Source of the DNA: Eubacterium sp.
Lineage (GTDB): Bacteria > Bacillota > Clostridia > Oscillospirales > Acutalibacteraceae
Direction of reading: 5' to 3'
Assembly: GCA_017458975.1 (NCBI GenBank)
Contig: JAFSZK010000072.1
Coordinates: 1 to 61,033, forward strand
DNA: 61,033 bases
Shown: one piece after another, positions 1-9,850 of the stretch
Layout: the number at the start of each line of letters is the position of its first letter
How positions within the stretch are numbered: position 1 is the first letter of the stretch
Made by a program: the position numbers and the translations under genes
Notes under the pieces: model-generated
The model's input: only the letters and a program-made list of their open reading frames with translations
Told to the model about the DNA's origin: nothing
The model's database searches: none

Positions 1-26
1 AACCCTTAACTACTGGGTGAAATAAT

Positions 27-52
27 AAAAAAGCACCGAACGGTGCTTTTTT
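27..52 (-). terminator. Intrinsic terminator of rnhA
   Basis: Eight-base-pair stem AAGCACCG/CGGTGCTT with a two-base loop, flanked by A and T runs. Read on the minus strand it lies directly after the rnhA stop codon and is followed by a T-rich tract. The symmetry means it could also stop plus-strand transcription entering from the left edge. Confidence 0.7.
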
Positions 53-491
53 ATTCGTCTGAATTGTTGTAATAGTTTACCGCAAGCTTATCGCACCGCT
101 CGTTATACGGGTGTCCGTTATGACCTTTAACCCATACGAATTTAACCTCGTGCATATCGAGCAGGGGAAGCAGCTTTTCCCATAAATCAACGTTTAATAC
201 GGGTTTATTATCCGCCTTTTTCCAGCTCTTTAAAACCCATGAGGAGAGCCAGCCCTGATTAATCGCGTCACAAACGTATTTAGAGTCCGTGGTAAGCGTA
301 ACCTCGCACGGCTCTTTTAGAGCGGACAGCGCCTCAATAACCGCGGTTAACTCCATACGGTTATTTGTAGTTTCGCTTTCTCCGCCCGAAAGCTCCTTTT
401 CTTTTGAGTTATATACAAGAACTGCGCCCCAGCCGCCCTTACCGGGATTGCCCGAGCACGCGCCGTCGGTATATATTTCTACTTTTTTCAT
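51..491 (-). CDS. rnhA: Ribonuclease HI
   Basis: Endonuclease that cuts the RNA strand of RNA:DNA hybrids, removing primers and R-loops in the cytoplasm. The 146-residue protein has the usual length. The RNase H acidic residues are visible: Asp in [11 protein letters not shown] near residue 8, Glu in NNRMEL near 47, Asp in TTDSKY near 69, and the C-terminal [11 protein letters not shown] segment holding the last Asp. It is a single gene divergent from rnjA, with its own promoter and terminator. There is no N-terminal hybrid-binding domain, so this is the short HI type rather than the eukaryote-like form. Identification is secure. Confidence 0.95.
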   Translation of the reverse strand: MKKVEIYTDGACSGNPGKGGWGAVLVYNSKEKELSGGESETTNNRMELTAVIEALSALKEPCEVTLTTDSKYVCDAINQGWLSSWVLKSWKKADNKPVLNVDLWEKLLPLLDMHEVKFVWVKGHNGHPYNERCDKLAVNYYNNSDE

Positions 492-518
492 AATTACTCC
501 GTCAAGTATTTTTTTATT

Positions 519-547
519 ATGATACCATTTTCTGTACAGTTAATCAA
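519..547 (-). promoter_or_regulatory. Sigma-A type promoter for rnhA
   Basis: On the minus strand, TTGATT (542-547) and TATCAT (519-524) are separated by 17 bp, about 30 bp upstream of the rnhA start codon. The spacer carries one of two near-identical TACCATTTT(C/T)TGTAC elements (523-537). Confidence 0.45.
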
Positions 548-585
548 GATTAATACCGCACTTTGTTTTTTAGTTTGTATTATAC

Positions 586-614
586 TTGACATTGAGAAAA
601 TAATATAATATTAT
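586..614 (+). promoter_or_regulatory. Sigma-A type promoter for rnjA operon
   Basis: TTGACA (586-591), a 17-bp spacer and TATTAT (609-614) lie about 50 bp before rnjA. A good Shine-Dalgarno site AGGAGG (654-659) precedes the rnjA ATG at 665. The second copy of the TACCATTTT-TGTAC element (621-635) falls at the expected transcription start. Confidence 0.6.
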
Positions 615-664
615 ATTAATTACCATTTTTTGTACGGAAATAAATTTTATATCAGGAGGTTTAT

Positions 665-2437
665 ATGGCAAATCAAAAAAGGATGCCTTACGGCGCTGAT
701 AGAAATCGGAATTCTAAAAGGCGCTATTACACATACCGAAAGGCATCAAAGAAATCTGTACCCGTTCCTGAAAAAGCAACGGAAAAGGTAAAGATTTCTT
801 TCTTAGGCGGTATGAACGAAATCGGAAAGAATATGACTCTTTATGAGTATAAAGAGGATATGTTCATCGTTGACTGCGGACTTGCGTTTCCGACAAGCGA
901 GCTGCTTGGAGTCGATATTGTTATTCCCGATTTTACTCATATCAAAAATAATTTTGAAAAAGTAAAGGGTATTATTATTACCCACGGTCATGAGGACCAT
1001 ATCGGCGGACTTGCTTATCTTTTAAAGGAGGTAAGTATTCCTGTTTATGCAACTAAGCTTACTATCGGTCTTATAAGACATAAGCTTGAGGAGCACGGAC
1101 TTGCGGATAAGGTTAAGCTTGTTGAGATAAAGCCAAGGGATAATATTACCCTCGGTTCGTTCAATATTGAGCTTATCCACGTTAACCACTCAATTCCCGA
1201 CGCTGTGGGACTTGCAATTAAATGTCCCGCAGGCGTTATTATCCAGACGGGTGACTTTAAAATTGATACTACTCCCGTTGACGGAGATATGATTGACCTT
1301 CCGCGCTTTTCCGAATACGGAAAAAGGGGAGTGCTCGCGCTTCTTTCGGATTCAACAAACGCCGAAAGACCCGGCTCCACAATGAGTGAAAGCAGCGTCG
1401 GCGAAAGCTTTGAGCTGCTCTTCAGAAAGGCGAGAAAAAGAAGGATTATCGTTGCTACCTTTGCGTCTAATATCCACCGTATTCAACAGATTATGGACGT
1501 TGCTTCTTCTATGAACAGGAAGGTTGCCGTTGTAGGGCGCAGCCTTGAAAACCTTGTTCAGGTGGGCAGCGAGCTCGGTTATCTTAATATACCCGAGGGC
1601 ATATTAATTTCAATTGACGCTATTAAGAATTATCCCGACGATAAGCTTGTTATAATTACAACGGGCTCTCAGGGCGAGCCGATGTCTGCTCTTACAAAGA
1701 TTTCGGTTGACGAACACCGAAAGGTAAGTATTACGCCTAACGATTATGTAATTATCTCAGCTACTCCTATCCCGGGTAATGAGAAGATGGTTAATAACGT
1801 AATCAATGCGCTTATGAAAAAGGGCGTTGAGGTTATATATGAGAATATGTACGACGTACACGTTTCGGGCCACGCCTGTCAACAGGACTTAAAGCTTATG
1901 ATAGGTCTTACAAAGCCGAAGTTCTTTATTCCTGTTCACGGCGAGCAAAAGCATCTTATCAAACACGCCTCTCTTGCCGAGTCAATGAATATACCGAGCG
2001 AAAATATTTATATCGGCGAAATCGGTAATTGTATTGAGCTCAGCGAAAACGGAATAAAGAAGCTTGACGATATTCCGTCGGGTGAGGTTTATGTTGACGG
2101 CTACGGCGTGGGCGACGTTGGTAACGTTGTTCTTAACGACAGAAAGATTTTATCCCAGGACGGTATTATTATTGTAGTATGCTCGCTTGACGCGGCTACG
2201 GGCTATATTGTATCGGGTCCCGATATTGTTTCAAGAGGCTTTGTTTTCGTAAAGGAAAACGAGGATTTGATGAACGAGGCAAAGGAGCTTGCGTACAGCG
2301 TTATTGAAAAGAGCTTTAATAATAAGTATCATGACTGGAATTCGGCTAAGAATAAGCTTCGCGACGAGCTTTCCCGTCTTATGTATGACAGGACTAAAAG
2401 AAAGCCGATGATTTTACCGATATTTATGGAAGTATAG
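665..2437 (+). CDS. rnjA: Ribonuclease J (metallo-beta-lactamase/beta-CASP)
   Basis: A 5'-3' exonuclease and endonuclease for mRNA turnover and rRNA maturation. The 590-residue protein opens with a ~40-residue basic extension (many Arg/Lys/Tyr) that precedes the catalytic core and is longer than in B. subtilis RNase J1 as I recall it. The metal-binding HGHEDH motif is near residue 106. SDSTNAERPG near 229 and SGHACQQD near 400 are typical beta-CASP signatures, and the C-terminal domain is present. It is preceded by a strong promoter and AGGAGG site and followed 11 bp later by rplI. Whether it is J1 or J2 cannot be decided from one paralogue; rnjA is the default. Confidence 0.92.
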   Translation: MANQKRMPYGADRNRNSKRRYYTYRKASKKSVPVPEKATEKVKISFLGGMNEIGKNMTLYEYKEDMFIVDCGLAFPTSELLGVDIVIPDFTHIKNNFEKVKGIIITHGHEDHIGGLAYLLKEVSIPVYATKLTIGLIRHKLEEHGLADKVKLVEIKPRDNITLGSFNIELIHVNHSIPDAVGLAIKCPAGVIIQTGDFKIDTTPVDGDMIDLPRFSEYGKRGVLALLSDSTNAERPGSTMSESSVGESFELLFRKARKRRIIVATFASNIHRIQQIMDVASSMNRKVAVVGRSLENLVQVGSELGYLNIPEGILISIDAIKNYPDDKLVIITTGSQGEPMSALTKISVDEHRKVSITPNDYVIISATPIPGNEKMVNNVINALMKKGVEVIYENMYDVHVSGHACQQDLKLMIGLTKPKFFIPVHGEQKHLIKHASLAESMNIPSENIYIGEIGNCIELSENGIKKLDDIPSGEVYVDGYGVGDVGNVVLNDRKILSQDGIIIVVCSLDAATGYIVSGPDIVSRGFVFVKENEDLMNEAKELAYSVIEKSFNNKYHDWNSAKNKLRDELSRLMYDRTKRKPMILPIFMEV

Positions 2438-2448
2438 GAGGATAAACT

Positions 2449-2892
2449 ATGAAAGTAATTCTTAAAGCAGACGTTAAATCGCTCGGAAAAGCGGGCGACC
2501 TTGTTAATACAAGCGACGGCTATGCAAGAAATTTCCTTTTTCCTAAGGGACTTGCCGTTGAAGCCAACGCTTCCGCAATGAACGATTTTAATAATAAGGA
2601 AAAGGCTAAGAAGTTCCACAAGCAGGAAGAAATCAAGGCTGCCGAATCCGTTAAGGATAATCTTGACGGTAAGACGGTTAAGCTCACCGCCAAAGCCGGA
2701 GCAAACGGAAAGCTCTTCGGCTCGGTTACGTCAAAGGACGTTGCCGAAGCTATTAAAAAGGAATACGGTGAGAATATAGATAAGAGAAAGATTAATATGC
2801 AGGATGTCAAGGCCTTTGGTACCGTTGAGGTTGAGGTTAAGGTTTATACGGGCATTTCCGCAAAAATGTTTGTACAGGTAAGTGAGGCTTAA
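2449..2892 (+). CDS. rplI: 50S ribosomal protein L9
   Basis: Binds 23S rRNA near the L1 stalk base and limits frameshifting. The 147-residue length is normal. The N-terminal domain shows the L9 signature ([16 protein letters not shown], then [13 protein letters not shown]). A Lys-rich connecting helix follows near residues 45-75, and then the C-terminal domain with [14 protein letters not shown]. The Shine-Dalgarno site AGGAGG lies 6 bp before ATG. It precedes dnaB by 2 bp, the classic rplI-dnaB arrangement in Firmicutes. Confidence 0.97.
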   Translation: MKVILKADVKSLGKAGDLVNTSDGYARNFLFPKGLAVEANASAMNDFNNKEKAKKFHKQEEIKAAESVKDNLDGKTVKLTAKAGANGKLFGSVTSKDVAEAIKKEYGENIDKRKINMQDVKAFGTVEVEVKVYTGISAKMFVQVSEA

Positions 2893-2894
2893 TT

Positions 2895-4262
2895 ATGCCG
2901 GATAATTCTAACGTATATATGCCCTATAATTTAGATGCGGAGCAAAGCGTGCTCGGCAGTGTTCTTCTTGATGCCTCGTGTATGTCAATTGCAATCGGTA
3001 TCCTTAAGGATGAACACTTCTATCTTCCCGAGCATCAACAAATTTACAGCTCGATGCGCCGACTTTATACTGAAAAAAACGGTGCTATTGATACAGTTAC
3101 CGTTGCCGATGACCTTGAAAAAAGCGGTTACACCGGTCAGGGCGGCGCAAGGCAGTATATCTGGGAATTATCCCAGGTTGTACCCTCAACGGTTAATGTT
3201 GAGAAATACTGCGAAATAGTTAAAGAACAGTATCAGCTTCGTGAGCTTATCTCGCTTTCTCAGAATATCAGCGAGAACGCAACTTCGGGAAGTGCAAACG
3301 CAAAGGATATCCTTGAAATCGCGGAGCAAAGGCTCTTTGAAATGCGTCAGGGTAACGAAAGCAGGGGACCCAAGCTTTTAAAGGACGTGATTGTAAACGG
3401 TGTTTACGACCGCCTTGAAAAGCTCAACGGCGAAAACGCCGATGAATATAAAGGTATTCCCACAGGCTTCGGTATGCTTGATTCCTACATAATGGGACTT
3501 AACCGAAGCGACCTTATTTTAATTGGCGCGCGTCCCGCTATGGGTAAAACGAGCTTTGCGCTTAACCTTGCTCATAACCTTGCGGTAGGCGCAAATAAGA
3601 AGGTTGTATTCTTCTCGCTTGAAATGACAAACGAGCAGCTTGCCGAAAGGCTCCTCGCCTCCCAGTCGGGTATTGAAGCAAAAAAATTCAGAAGCGGCGA
3701 GCTTACCGAGGACGAGTGGATTCGTCTCGGAAACGCCGTATCCGTTTTCTATAAAACCGAGCTCTGGCTCGAGGACAGCTCAAATATTACCGTCCCAGAA
3801 ATGAAGTCGATAGTTCGCCGTATGCGCGGAGTTGACTGCGTTATCGTCGACTATCTCGGACTTATCAGCTCGGCTGAAAGAACCGAGAACCGAGTTCAGG
3901 AGGTTACAAAGATAACTAAAAACCTTAAGATGATGGCAAAGGATTTGAATATCCCCGTAGTTGTTTGCGCTCAGCTCTCAAGAGGTACTGAGGGACGCGG
4001 TAAGTCGAGCCACAGACCTCAGCTTTCCGACCTTCGTGAATCCGGCTCAATCGAGCAGGATGCTGATATCGTAATGTTCCTTTACCGTGAGGTTCATTAC
4101 GCAAACGAGCTTGACGACGAAGCACAGCTTGAGGTCGATAAAAACAAAACCGAGCTTATTGTCGCTAAAAACCGTCACGGCGGAGTCGGTACGGTTGACT
4201 TGATATTTGACAGTGAGTTTACGCGATTCAGGGCTGTTGATAATGTTAACGATTATAACTGA
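2895..4262 (+). CDS. dnaB: Replicative DNA helicase
   Basis: Hexameric 5'-3' helicase that unwinds the fork. The 455 residues include the N-terminal primase-interacting domain (NLDAEQSVLGSVL at the start), a linker, and the RecA-like C-terminal domain. Walker A is GARPAMGKTS near residue 210, and Walker B-like VDCVIVDYLGLI near 313. The catalytic block SDLRESGSIEQDADIV is also clear. No intein is seen. The start is only 2 bp after rplI and the 3' end overlaps the tilS start by 20 bp, implying translational coupling. Confidence 0.96.
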   Translation: MPDNSNVYMPYNLDAEQSVLGSVLLDASCMSIAIGILKDEHFYLPEHQQIYSSMRRLYTEKNGAIDTVTVADDLEKSGYTGQGGARQYIWELSQVVPSTVNVEKYCEIVKEQYQLRELISLSQNISENATSGSANAKDILEIAEQRLFEMRQGNESRGPKLLKDVIVNGVYDRLEKLNGENADEYKGIPTGFGMLDSYIMGLNRSDLILIGARPAMGKTSFALNLAHNLAVGANKKVVFFSLEMTNEQLAERLLASQSGIEAKKFRSGELTEDEWIRLGNAVSVFYKTELWLEDSSNITVPEMKSIVRRMRGVDCVIVDYLGLISSAERTENRVQEVTKITKNLKMMAKDLNIPVVVCAQLSRGTEGRGKSSHRPQLSDLRESGSIEQDADIVMFLYREVHYANELDDEAQLEVDKNKTELIVAKNRHGGVGTVDLIFDSEFTRFRAVDNVNDYN

Positions 4263-5547
4263 TATTGATAAAACCGTAAAAAAATATAATATGCTCAGCG
4301 GCGGCGAACGTGTTGTTATCGGCATTTCCGGCGGCGCGGACTCTATGCTTCTTTTAAATTACTTTATGGCGGTTCGTAAAAAATACGCGCTTGATATCTG
4401 CGTTGCAAACGTAGAACACGGTATTCGCGGCGACGCTTCAAAAAAAGACAGCGAGTTTGTTGAGCGCTTTTGCAGGGATAATTCGATTGAATTTCATATG
4501 CTGAGCATCAACGCTCCAAAGGAAGCAAAAAATGCGGGCGAGGGAGTTGAGGAGTATTCGCGAAAAAGACGCTATGAGTTTTTTAACTCTCTGTCTCCCG
4601 ATAAAATCGCCGTTGCTCATAATTCTTCCGACAACGCGGAAACGTTCCTTTTCCGCCTCTCAAGAGGTATGGGAATTAACGGAGCGTGCGCTGTAAAGCC
4701 CGTAAGAGATAATATTATAAGACCGCTTATTGAGCTTTCCTCAGAAGATATAAGAGAGTATTGTAACAAAAATAATATACAATATGTAATTGACGAAACT
4801 AATAATCATAATGATTACAGCCGCAATTATATACGAAATGTAATAATTCCCGAGTTTGAAAAGCTTAATCCGTCCTTTGAAGAAAGCGTTTTAAGATTTG
4901 TTGAGAGCATCAGCGAGGCTCAGAGCCATATCTCGAGGCTCGGAAAAGAGTGTTACAATAAAGCTTTTAACGGTGAGGGTCTTGACGTCTCAGTTTTAAA
5001 GGAAGCTGACGAGGTTATAGCAAAGGAAGCAATTAAGCTTTATTTTGAAAGCCGCGGAATTAATCTTGACGCGCTTCATTTAAACAAGACTTATTCGCTT
5101 ATTTTCACTCCTTCAAGAGTACAGCTGAAGGGCTGCGTTTACGCCGTATCTAATAAAAGCACGTTACGGTGCGCTGAGTTTACGGGCGAAAAGGCGAGCT
5201 TTAAGCTTGATATCAAAACCGTTTCAAAGGACGAGTTTGATAAGAATAGCAGTATAATTAAAAAAGAATTTGCATTTTATCTTGATTGTGATAAAATAGT
5301 CGGTAAGCTTTCTGTCGGCGAAAGGAACGAGGGTGACTCAATAAAACCGCAGGGCAGGGGCGTTACAAAGTCTCTTAAAAAGCTTTTTAACGAGCTTGAA
5401 TATCCCGCCGAAAAAAGGGATAGCGTTCCCGTTTTACGCGATGAAAACGGCGTAATCGGCGTAGGAAATATATGTATGGATGAAAGGGTCAGAATTGACG
5501 GTAACACTAATAATGTTATGATTATTCGTGTGGAGGACAATATTTAA
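4243..5547 (+). CDS. tilS: tRNA(Ile)-lysidine synthetase
   Basis: Attaches lysine to C34 of tRNA-Ile(CAU), changing its codon and amino-acid identity. I choose the ATG at 4243 (MLTIITDI...) because it places the PP-loop SGGADS at residues 29-34, as in the family. An in-frame upstream start at 4207 would add 12 residues deep inside dnaB. The 434-residue protein has the N-terminal adenylation domain (NVEHGIRG, AHNSSDNAETFLFRLSRG) and C-terminal substrate-binding modules. It overlaps dnaB and its TAA shares bases with the ftsH ATG (TAATG). The tilS-ftsH order is conserved in Firmicutes. Confidence 0.93.
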   Translation: MLTIITDIDKTVKKYNMLSGGERVVIGISGGADSMLLLNYFMAVRKKYALDICVANVEHGIRGDASKKDSEFVERFCRDNSIEFHMLSINAPKEAKNAGEGVEEYSRKRRYEFFNSLSPDKIAVAHNSSDNAETFLFRLSRGMGINGACAVKPVRDNIIRPLIELSSEDIREYCNKNNIQYVIDETNNHNDYSRNYIRNVIIPEFEKLNPSFEESVLRFVESISEAQSHISRLGKECYNKAFNGEGLDVSVLKEADEVIAKEAIKLYFESRGINLDALHLNKTYSLIFTPSRVQLKGCVYAVSNKSTLRCAEFTGEKASFKLDIKTVSKDEFDKNSSIIKKEFAFYLDCDKIVGKLSVGERNEGDSIKPQGRGVTKSLKKLFNELEYPAEKRDSVPVLRDENGVIGVGNICMDERVRIDGNTNNVMIIRVEDNI

Positions 5548-7517
5548 TGAGAAAAAATCTGTCGAATAATTTTAAAAACACTATATTTTATCTTTTGATT
5601 CCGCTTGTATTAATCGGAGTGGTTTTCCTTACCGCGGGACAGAATAACAAAAAGGATACTCCCCGGTATTCAAGTATCGTTCAGCAATTCCGCGACGACG
5701 AGGTCAGCTACTTTGAACTTGATTTAAGCAGCGGACAGATGAAATACAGGCTTTTCAAGGATGAAAAGGATAAGACTAAAAAGAATACTTATCGAAGCTA
5801 TACGGTTCCTAACGTTACCTATTTCCTTGAGGATATAGGACCCTCGGTTAAGAAATATAACGATATTCACCCGAAGGCTGAACAGATAAAGTATAACTAT
5901 AAAAAGGGAACGGGCGGCTCAATATGGTTCAGTATGCTTCCGAGCATTGCGCTCTTTGTTCTTATCGGCGTCGGTCTGTACTTTGCGCTGAGGCGTATGA
6001 GCAGTACTATCGGAAACGATACCAACCGTGCGCTCGGCTTCGGAAAAATCAAGGCTAAAAACGCTAACGAGGACAGCGATAAGACCTTTGAGGACGTCGC
6101 GGGCTGCGAAGAGGAGAAGGCTGAGCTTGAGGAGCTTGTTGACTATCTTAAACAACCCGAAAAATATACTCAGCTCGGCGCAAGAATACCCAAGGGCGTT
6201 CTTCTTGTAGGCCCTCCGGGTACGGGTAAAACCCTTCTTGCAAAGGCGGTTGCGGGCGAGGCAAACGCACCCTTCCTCTCAATTTCGGGTTCCGATTTTG
6301 TAGAAATGTACGTCGGCGTCGGCGCTTCGCGTGTCCGCGATTTGTTTGAACAGGCTAAAAAGAAGGCTCCCGCAATTGTGTTTATTGATGAGATTGACGC
6401 AGTAGGACGTCAGAGAGGCGCGGGACTCGGTAATACAAATGACGAGCGCGAACAGACTCTTAATCAGCTCCTTGTTGAAATGGACGGCTTCGGAACAAAC
6501 AGCGGCGTTATCGTTATTGCCGCAACTAACCGTCCCGATGTTCTTGACCAGGCTCTTCTTCGTCCGGGACGCTTTGACCGTCAGATTACCGTTAACCGTC
6601 CCGACGTTAAGGGACGCGAGGATATCCTTAAGGTACACTCAAAGAATAAACCCCTTGCTCCCGACGTTGACCTCAAGGAGATTGCAAAGGATACAATCGG
6701 CTTTACTGGTGCGGACCTTGAAAATCTTATGAACGAAGCTGCGCTCCTTGCCGTAAGAAACGGAAAGAAGGCTATTACGCTTCAGGATATTGTTGACGCA
6801 ACGTCAAGGGTTGAACTCGGTACCGAAAAGAAGTCGCATAAATATTCCGATAAGGCTAAAAAGCTTACCGCGGTACATGAAGCGGGTCATGCCGTATCCT
6901 CGTTCTACGTTGAGGGCTACGACCCCGTAAGAGAGATTTCAATAGTACCCCGCGGACTCGGCGCAGGCGGTTATACCTGGCACACTCCGCAGGAGGAAAA
7001 CTACGACTCCAAAAAGCAGATGCTTGATAATCTTATCGTTCTGTTCGGCGGACGCGTTGCCGAAGCGCTTAAGCTCGGCGATATTTCTACCGGCGCTTCA
7101 AACGATTTACAACGAGCTACCGATATATGCCGCGATATGGTAGTTAAATACGGTATGACCGATAATCTCGGTCCCGTGGTATATAACAGCGGAAACGATG
7201 AGGTATTCCTCGGACGCGATTATAACCGCGTAAATAACTACTCTGACGATACTGCCGCAAAGATTGATAACGAGGTTGAACGCTTAATGCGTGAAGGCTA
7301 CGAAAAATGCGAAGGTATCCTTAAAGAGCATATTGATAAGCTTGAGCTTATTTCCGATAAGCTTCTTGAAAAAGAAAAGCTTTCGGGAGAGCAGTTTGAG
7401 GAGCTTATGAAAAACGGCTTCCTTGCAGAAGACGTAGCTCCTGCTGAAGAAGAAAGCGCAGAACCCATTATCGAAGAACCCGCACAGGAAGCAGTTGAAG
7501 AACCAACTGAAGAATAA
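5547..7517 (+). CDS. ftsH: ATP-dependent zinc metalloprotease FtsH
   Basis: Membrane AAA+ protease degrading membrane and regulatory proteins. The 656-residue layout is TM1 (about residues 12-30), extracytoplasmic domain, TM2 (about 128-147), AAA domain with Walker A GPPGTGKT near 222, Walker [12 protein letters not shown] and the second region of homology. The M41 zinc site HEAGH is near 446. The last ~25 residues form a Glu-rich tail ([23 protein letters not shown] pattern), probably disordered. The start overlaps the tilS stop. A strong terminator follows. Confidence 0.97.
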   Translation: MRKNLSNNFKNTIFYLLIPLVLIGVVFLTAGQNNKKDTPRYSSIVQQFRDDEVSYFELDLSSGQMKYRLFKDEKDKTKKNTYRSYTVPNVTYFLEDIGPSVKKYNDIHPKAEQIKYNYKKGTGGSIWFSMLPSIALFVLIGVGLYFALRRMSSTIGNDTNRALGFGKIKAKNANEDSDKTFEDVAGCEEEKAELEELVDYLKQPEKYTQLGARIPKGVLLVGPPGTGKTLLAKAVAGEANAPFLSISGSDFVEMYVGVGASRVRDLFEQAKKKAPAIVFIDEIDAVGRQRGAGLGNTNDEREQTLNQLLVEMDGFGTNSGVIVIAATNRPDVLDQALLRPGRFDRQITVNRPDVKGREDILKVHSKNKPLAPDVDLKEIAKDTIGFTGADLENLMNEAALLAVRNGKKAITLQDIVDATSRVELGTEKKSHKYSDKAKKLTAVHEAGHAVSSFYVEGYDPVREISIVPRGLGAGGYTWHTPQEENYDSKKQMLDNLIVLFGGRVAEALKLGDISTGASNDLQRATDICRDMVVKYGMTDNLGPVVYNSGNDEVFLGRDYNRVNNYSDDTAAKIDNEVERLMREGYEKCEGILKEHIDKLELISDKLLEKEKLSGEQFEELMKNGFLAEDVAPAEEESAEPIIEEPAQEAVEEPTEE

Positions 7518-7518
7518 T

Positions 7519-7546
7519 TAAAAGGAAGGCATTGCCTTCCTTTTTT
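7519..7546. terminator. Bidirectional terminator between ftsH and ppa
   Basis: AAAGGAAGGC/GCCTTCCTTT hairpin followed by T7 on the plus strand, with a usable T-rich tract on the minus strand. It lies between the convergent 3' ends of ftsH (+) and ppa (-) and can serve both. Confidence 0.85.
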
Positions 7547-8079
7547 TACATCTGAAAATTCTCTATGTAAGAATCAATACAATTCTGTATAATTTCCTCC
7601 GCTTCGCGCCTCGGCTTAACCTCGGTTACGGTTGTTGTAGTCGTATGCTCAAGTGATTTGTAAACCTCAAAGAAATGCTTAATCTCCTCAAATCTGTGAG
7701 GCGGGAGCTGGTCAATATCGTTATAAAAGCTGTAATTCGGGTCGTTCACGGGAACGGCTATTATTTTTTCGTCCTTAGCGCCGCCGTCCTCCATAATAAG
7801 AACACCTATCGGTACGCACTCAACTATCGTCATCGGTCTGATTATTTCGCTGCAAAGAACGAGTACGTCGAGCGGGTCCTTATCGTCCGCGTAGGTTCTC
7901 GGAATAAAGCCGTAGTTAGCGGGGTAGTGGGTTGAGGTGAAAAGTACGCGGTCAAGCTTTAACATACCTGTTTCCTTGTCAAGCTCATACTTGTTTTTAC
8001 CGCCCTTTGAAATCTCAATTACGGCGTAAAACTTATCCTTTTTAATCCTTTTGGGTGATATATCATGCCATATGTTCAT
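7546..8079 (-). CDS. ppa: Inorganic pyrophosphatase (family I)
   Basis: Hydrolyses PPi to phosphate and pulls biosynthetic reactions forward. The 177 residues match the soluble family I type. Visible signatures are the N-terminal substrate-contacting E-I-x-K-G-x-x-N-K-Y-E-x-D segment (residues ~22-34), the FTSTHYPANYGFIPRT block and the metal-binding DDKDPLDVLVLC motif near residue 66. Many Clostridia instead rely on family II or membrane pyrophosphatases. Transcribed alone, convergent with ftsH. A minus-strand promoter (TTGTAT, 17 bp, TATTAT) lies upstream near 8110-8140. Confidence 0.93.
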   Translation of the reverse strand: MNIWHDISPKRIKKDKFYAVIEISKGGKNKYELDKETGMLKLDRVLFTSTHYPANYGFIPRTYADDKDPLDVLVLCSEIIRPMTIVECVPIGVLIMEDGGAKDEKIIAVPVNDPNYSFYNDIDQLPPHRFEEIKHFFEVYKSLEHTTTTTVTEVKPRREAEEIIQNCIDSYIENFQM

Positions 8080-8153
8080 ATCGTTTCTCCTTTTCGTTTA
8101 TGCAACTATAATATCATAATTGTTTTAAAAATACAATAATATTATTTTTACTA

Positions 8154-8182
8154 TTGATATTGACAAATATAAGTGTTATTAT
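8154..8182 (+). promoter_or_regulatory. Promoter for carboxyltransferase operon
   Basis: TTGATA (8154-8159), a 17-bp spacer and TATTAT (8177-8182), ahead of the ATG at 8223. The promoters for this operon and for ppa are back to back in the 143-bp intergenic space. Confidence 0.5.
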
Positions 8183-8222
8183 CTATTTAGTGAAATTTGA
8201 AATATTATTAAGGGGACGTAAA

Positions 8223-9476
8223 ATGAGTACAAACGAACTGTTTTTAAAACTGTTTGACGAAGGCGTTTTTACCGAGCTTGAAGCCGGTTTTAAATGCGAG
8301 CTTGTTATTGCTAACGGGCTGATAAGCGGAGTAAATTCATACGCCTTTTCATTTGATGCGGATGTTAATAAGGGAGCCGTTTCCGTTGCTTCCTGTAAAA
8401 AAATATTAAAAGTATATAAGCTTGCAAGACTTACAGGCGCTCCCGTTATCGGAATATACTCCTCAAACGGCGTTAAGCTTGACGAGGGCAGCGCGGTAAT
8501 TGACGCTTACGGAGAAGTGGTAAAGGAGGCAACCTCGCTTTCGGGCGTTGTTCCTCAGATTTCATATATTGAATCAGCCGCACTCGGCGTAACCGCGTTA
8601 ATAGCAAATCTTGCGGACGTAGTTATATGTAATAAAAACGCTGATTTTTATGTTTCGGCACCAAGTGATATTACCGCCGAGCAGTGCGCGTTTGAGGGAA
8701 CTGTTGATATATTGAGCGAAAACGGAATTGAAGATGTCAGAAGGCTGATTTCATACCTTCCTGAAAACAATCTTTCCTCGCCTCCCGTTCTTGATTATGA
8801 AGACAGCGAAACGGCTGATTATAAATCCATTGAAGCAATAGCGGATAAGAACAGCGTTATTGAGTTTAAAAAGGATTATGCAAAGGGCGTAAGGTGTGCT
8901 CTCGCAACCGTTAAAGGGATTACAACCGGCTTTATCTCTTTTGGCGGCGACGAGCTTAAGGATACGCTGATGTATAAGGCGGAGGCGTTTGTGAAGCTCT
9001 GCGACGCGTATAATATCAGTATTGTAACTCTTGCAAACGGCAGCGGAATTACAAAGGAAAATGAAAGCCGTACTCTTACGGCGCTTACAAAGCTGACCTC
9101 AGCTTACGCTTCTGCTACCTGTCCGAAAATCAGCGTTATAACCGAAAAAGCAATCGGCGCGGCATATATTACTCTCGCCGGTAAGGGCGCTAACGCTGAT
9201 TATGTAATCGCTCTCAGCGACGCTCTTGTTTCAAGTGTTGATATTGACAGCGCGGTTGCGTTCTTTATGGGCGAAAGACTTGCTTCGGGCGAAGACAGAG
9301 AGCTGCTCAAAACGGAATATATTAATAACTGTGCAACCGTTTATACCGCAGCGGAAAACGGAAGCATTGACGAAATAATTGAACCTGAAAATATAAGACA
9401 ACGCGTAGTTAATGCGCTTGAAATGCTTTCATCAAAGAGAGAGCTTACCGTTTCAAGAAAACACAGCGTAAAATAA
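8223..9476 (+). CDS. Acyl-CoA carboxyltransferase-like subunit (divergent)
   Basis: Probable carboxyltransferase (crotonase-fold) subunit of a biotin-dependent complex. I start it at 8223 (MSTNELFLKL), after GGGGACG and 41 bp downstream of the -10, rather than at 8154, which lies inside the promoter. The 417 residues have an N-terminal half resembling the start of PccB/12S subunits (LFDEGVFTELE) and a C-terminal half with EKAIGAAYITLAGKGANADYVIAL. The latter corresponds to the carboxybiotin/CoA site block, but the usual double-Gly oxyanion residues are altered. It is about 90-100 residues shorter than typical 12S/PccB proteins. A biotin carrier and an OadA/5S-like gene follow. Substrate unknown. 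Confidence 0.7.
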   Translation: MSTNELFLKLFDEGVFTELEAGFKCELVIANGLISGVNSYAFSFDADVNKGAVSVASCKKILKVYKLARLTGAPVIGIYSSNGVKLDEGSAVIDAYGEVVKEATSLSGVVPQISYIESAALGVTALIANLADVVICNKNADFYVSAPSDITAEQCAFEGTVDILSENGIEDVRRLISYLPENNLSSPPVLDYEDSETADYKSIEAIADKNSVIEFKKDYAKGVRCALATVKGITTGFISFGGDELKDTLMYKAEAFVKLCDAYNISIVTLANGSGITKENESRTLTALTKLTSAYASATCPKISVITEKAIGAAYITLAGKGANADYVIALSDALVSSVDIDSAVAFFMGERLASGEDRELLKTEYINNCATVYTAAENGSIDEIIEPENIRQRVVNALEMLSSKRELTVSRKHSVK

Positions 9477-9491
9477 TTCGGAGGAATTAAT

Positions 9492-9842
9492 ATGAAAAAA
9501 TATAAGATTACTGTAAACGGAATCCCTTATGACGTAACTGTTGAGGAGGGCGAGGGAAGCGTTCAGAGCGCGCCTGCTCCGGTCAAAACCGAAACCGCTC
9601 CTCCCGCAGCTTCAGCCCCCGCTTCGGGCGGCATTAGCGTCGAGGCGCCGATGCCCGGAAATATACTTGATATTAAGGTTAGTCAGGGCAGCGCCGTTAA
9701 AAACGGTGATGTTCTCGTAATTCTTGAAGCAATGAAAATGGAAAACGAAATCGTTGCTCCCTCTGACGGAAACGTAGCTTCAATTAACGTTCGAAAGGGC
9801 GACGCTGTTGAAGCCGGTCAGGTAATTATAACGCTTAGCTGA
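9492..9842 (+). CDS. Biotin carboxyl carrier protein (biotinyl domain)
   Basis: Carries CO2 on biotin between the two catalytic subunits. The 116 residues are a short N-terminal segment (KYKITVNGIPYDVTVEEG), an Ala/Pro-rich flexible linker (about residues 30-50) and a complete biotinyl domain. The domain has EAMKMENE near residues 79-86, so the biotinylated lysine is near 82, plus PMPGNILDIKV. The Shine-Dalgarno GGAGG lies 8 bp before ATG. The gene sits 15 bp after the carboxyltransferase and 8 bp before the OadA-like subunit. It is the GcdC/1.3S/MmdC-like free carrier type. Confidence 0.9.
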   Translation: MKKYKITVNGIPYDVTVEEGEGSVQSAPAPVKTETAPPAASAPASGGISVEAPMPGNILDIKVSQGSAVKNGDVLVILEAMKMENEIVAPSDGNVASINVRKGDAVEAGQVIITLS

Positions 9843-9850
9843 GGTAGTTT

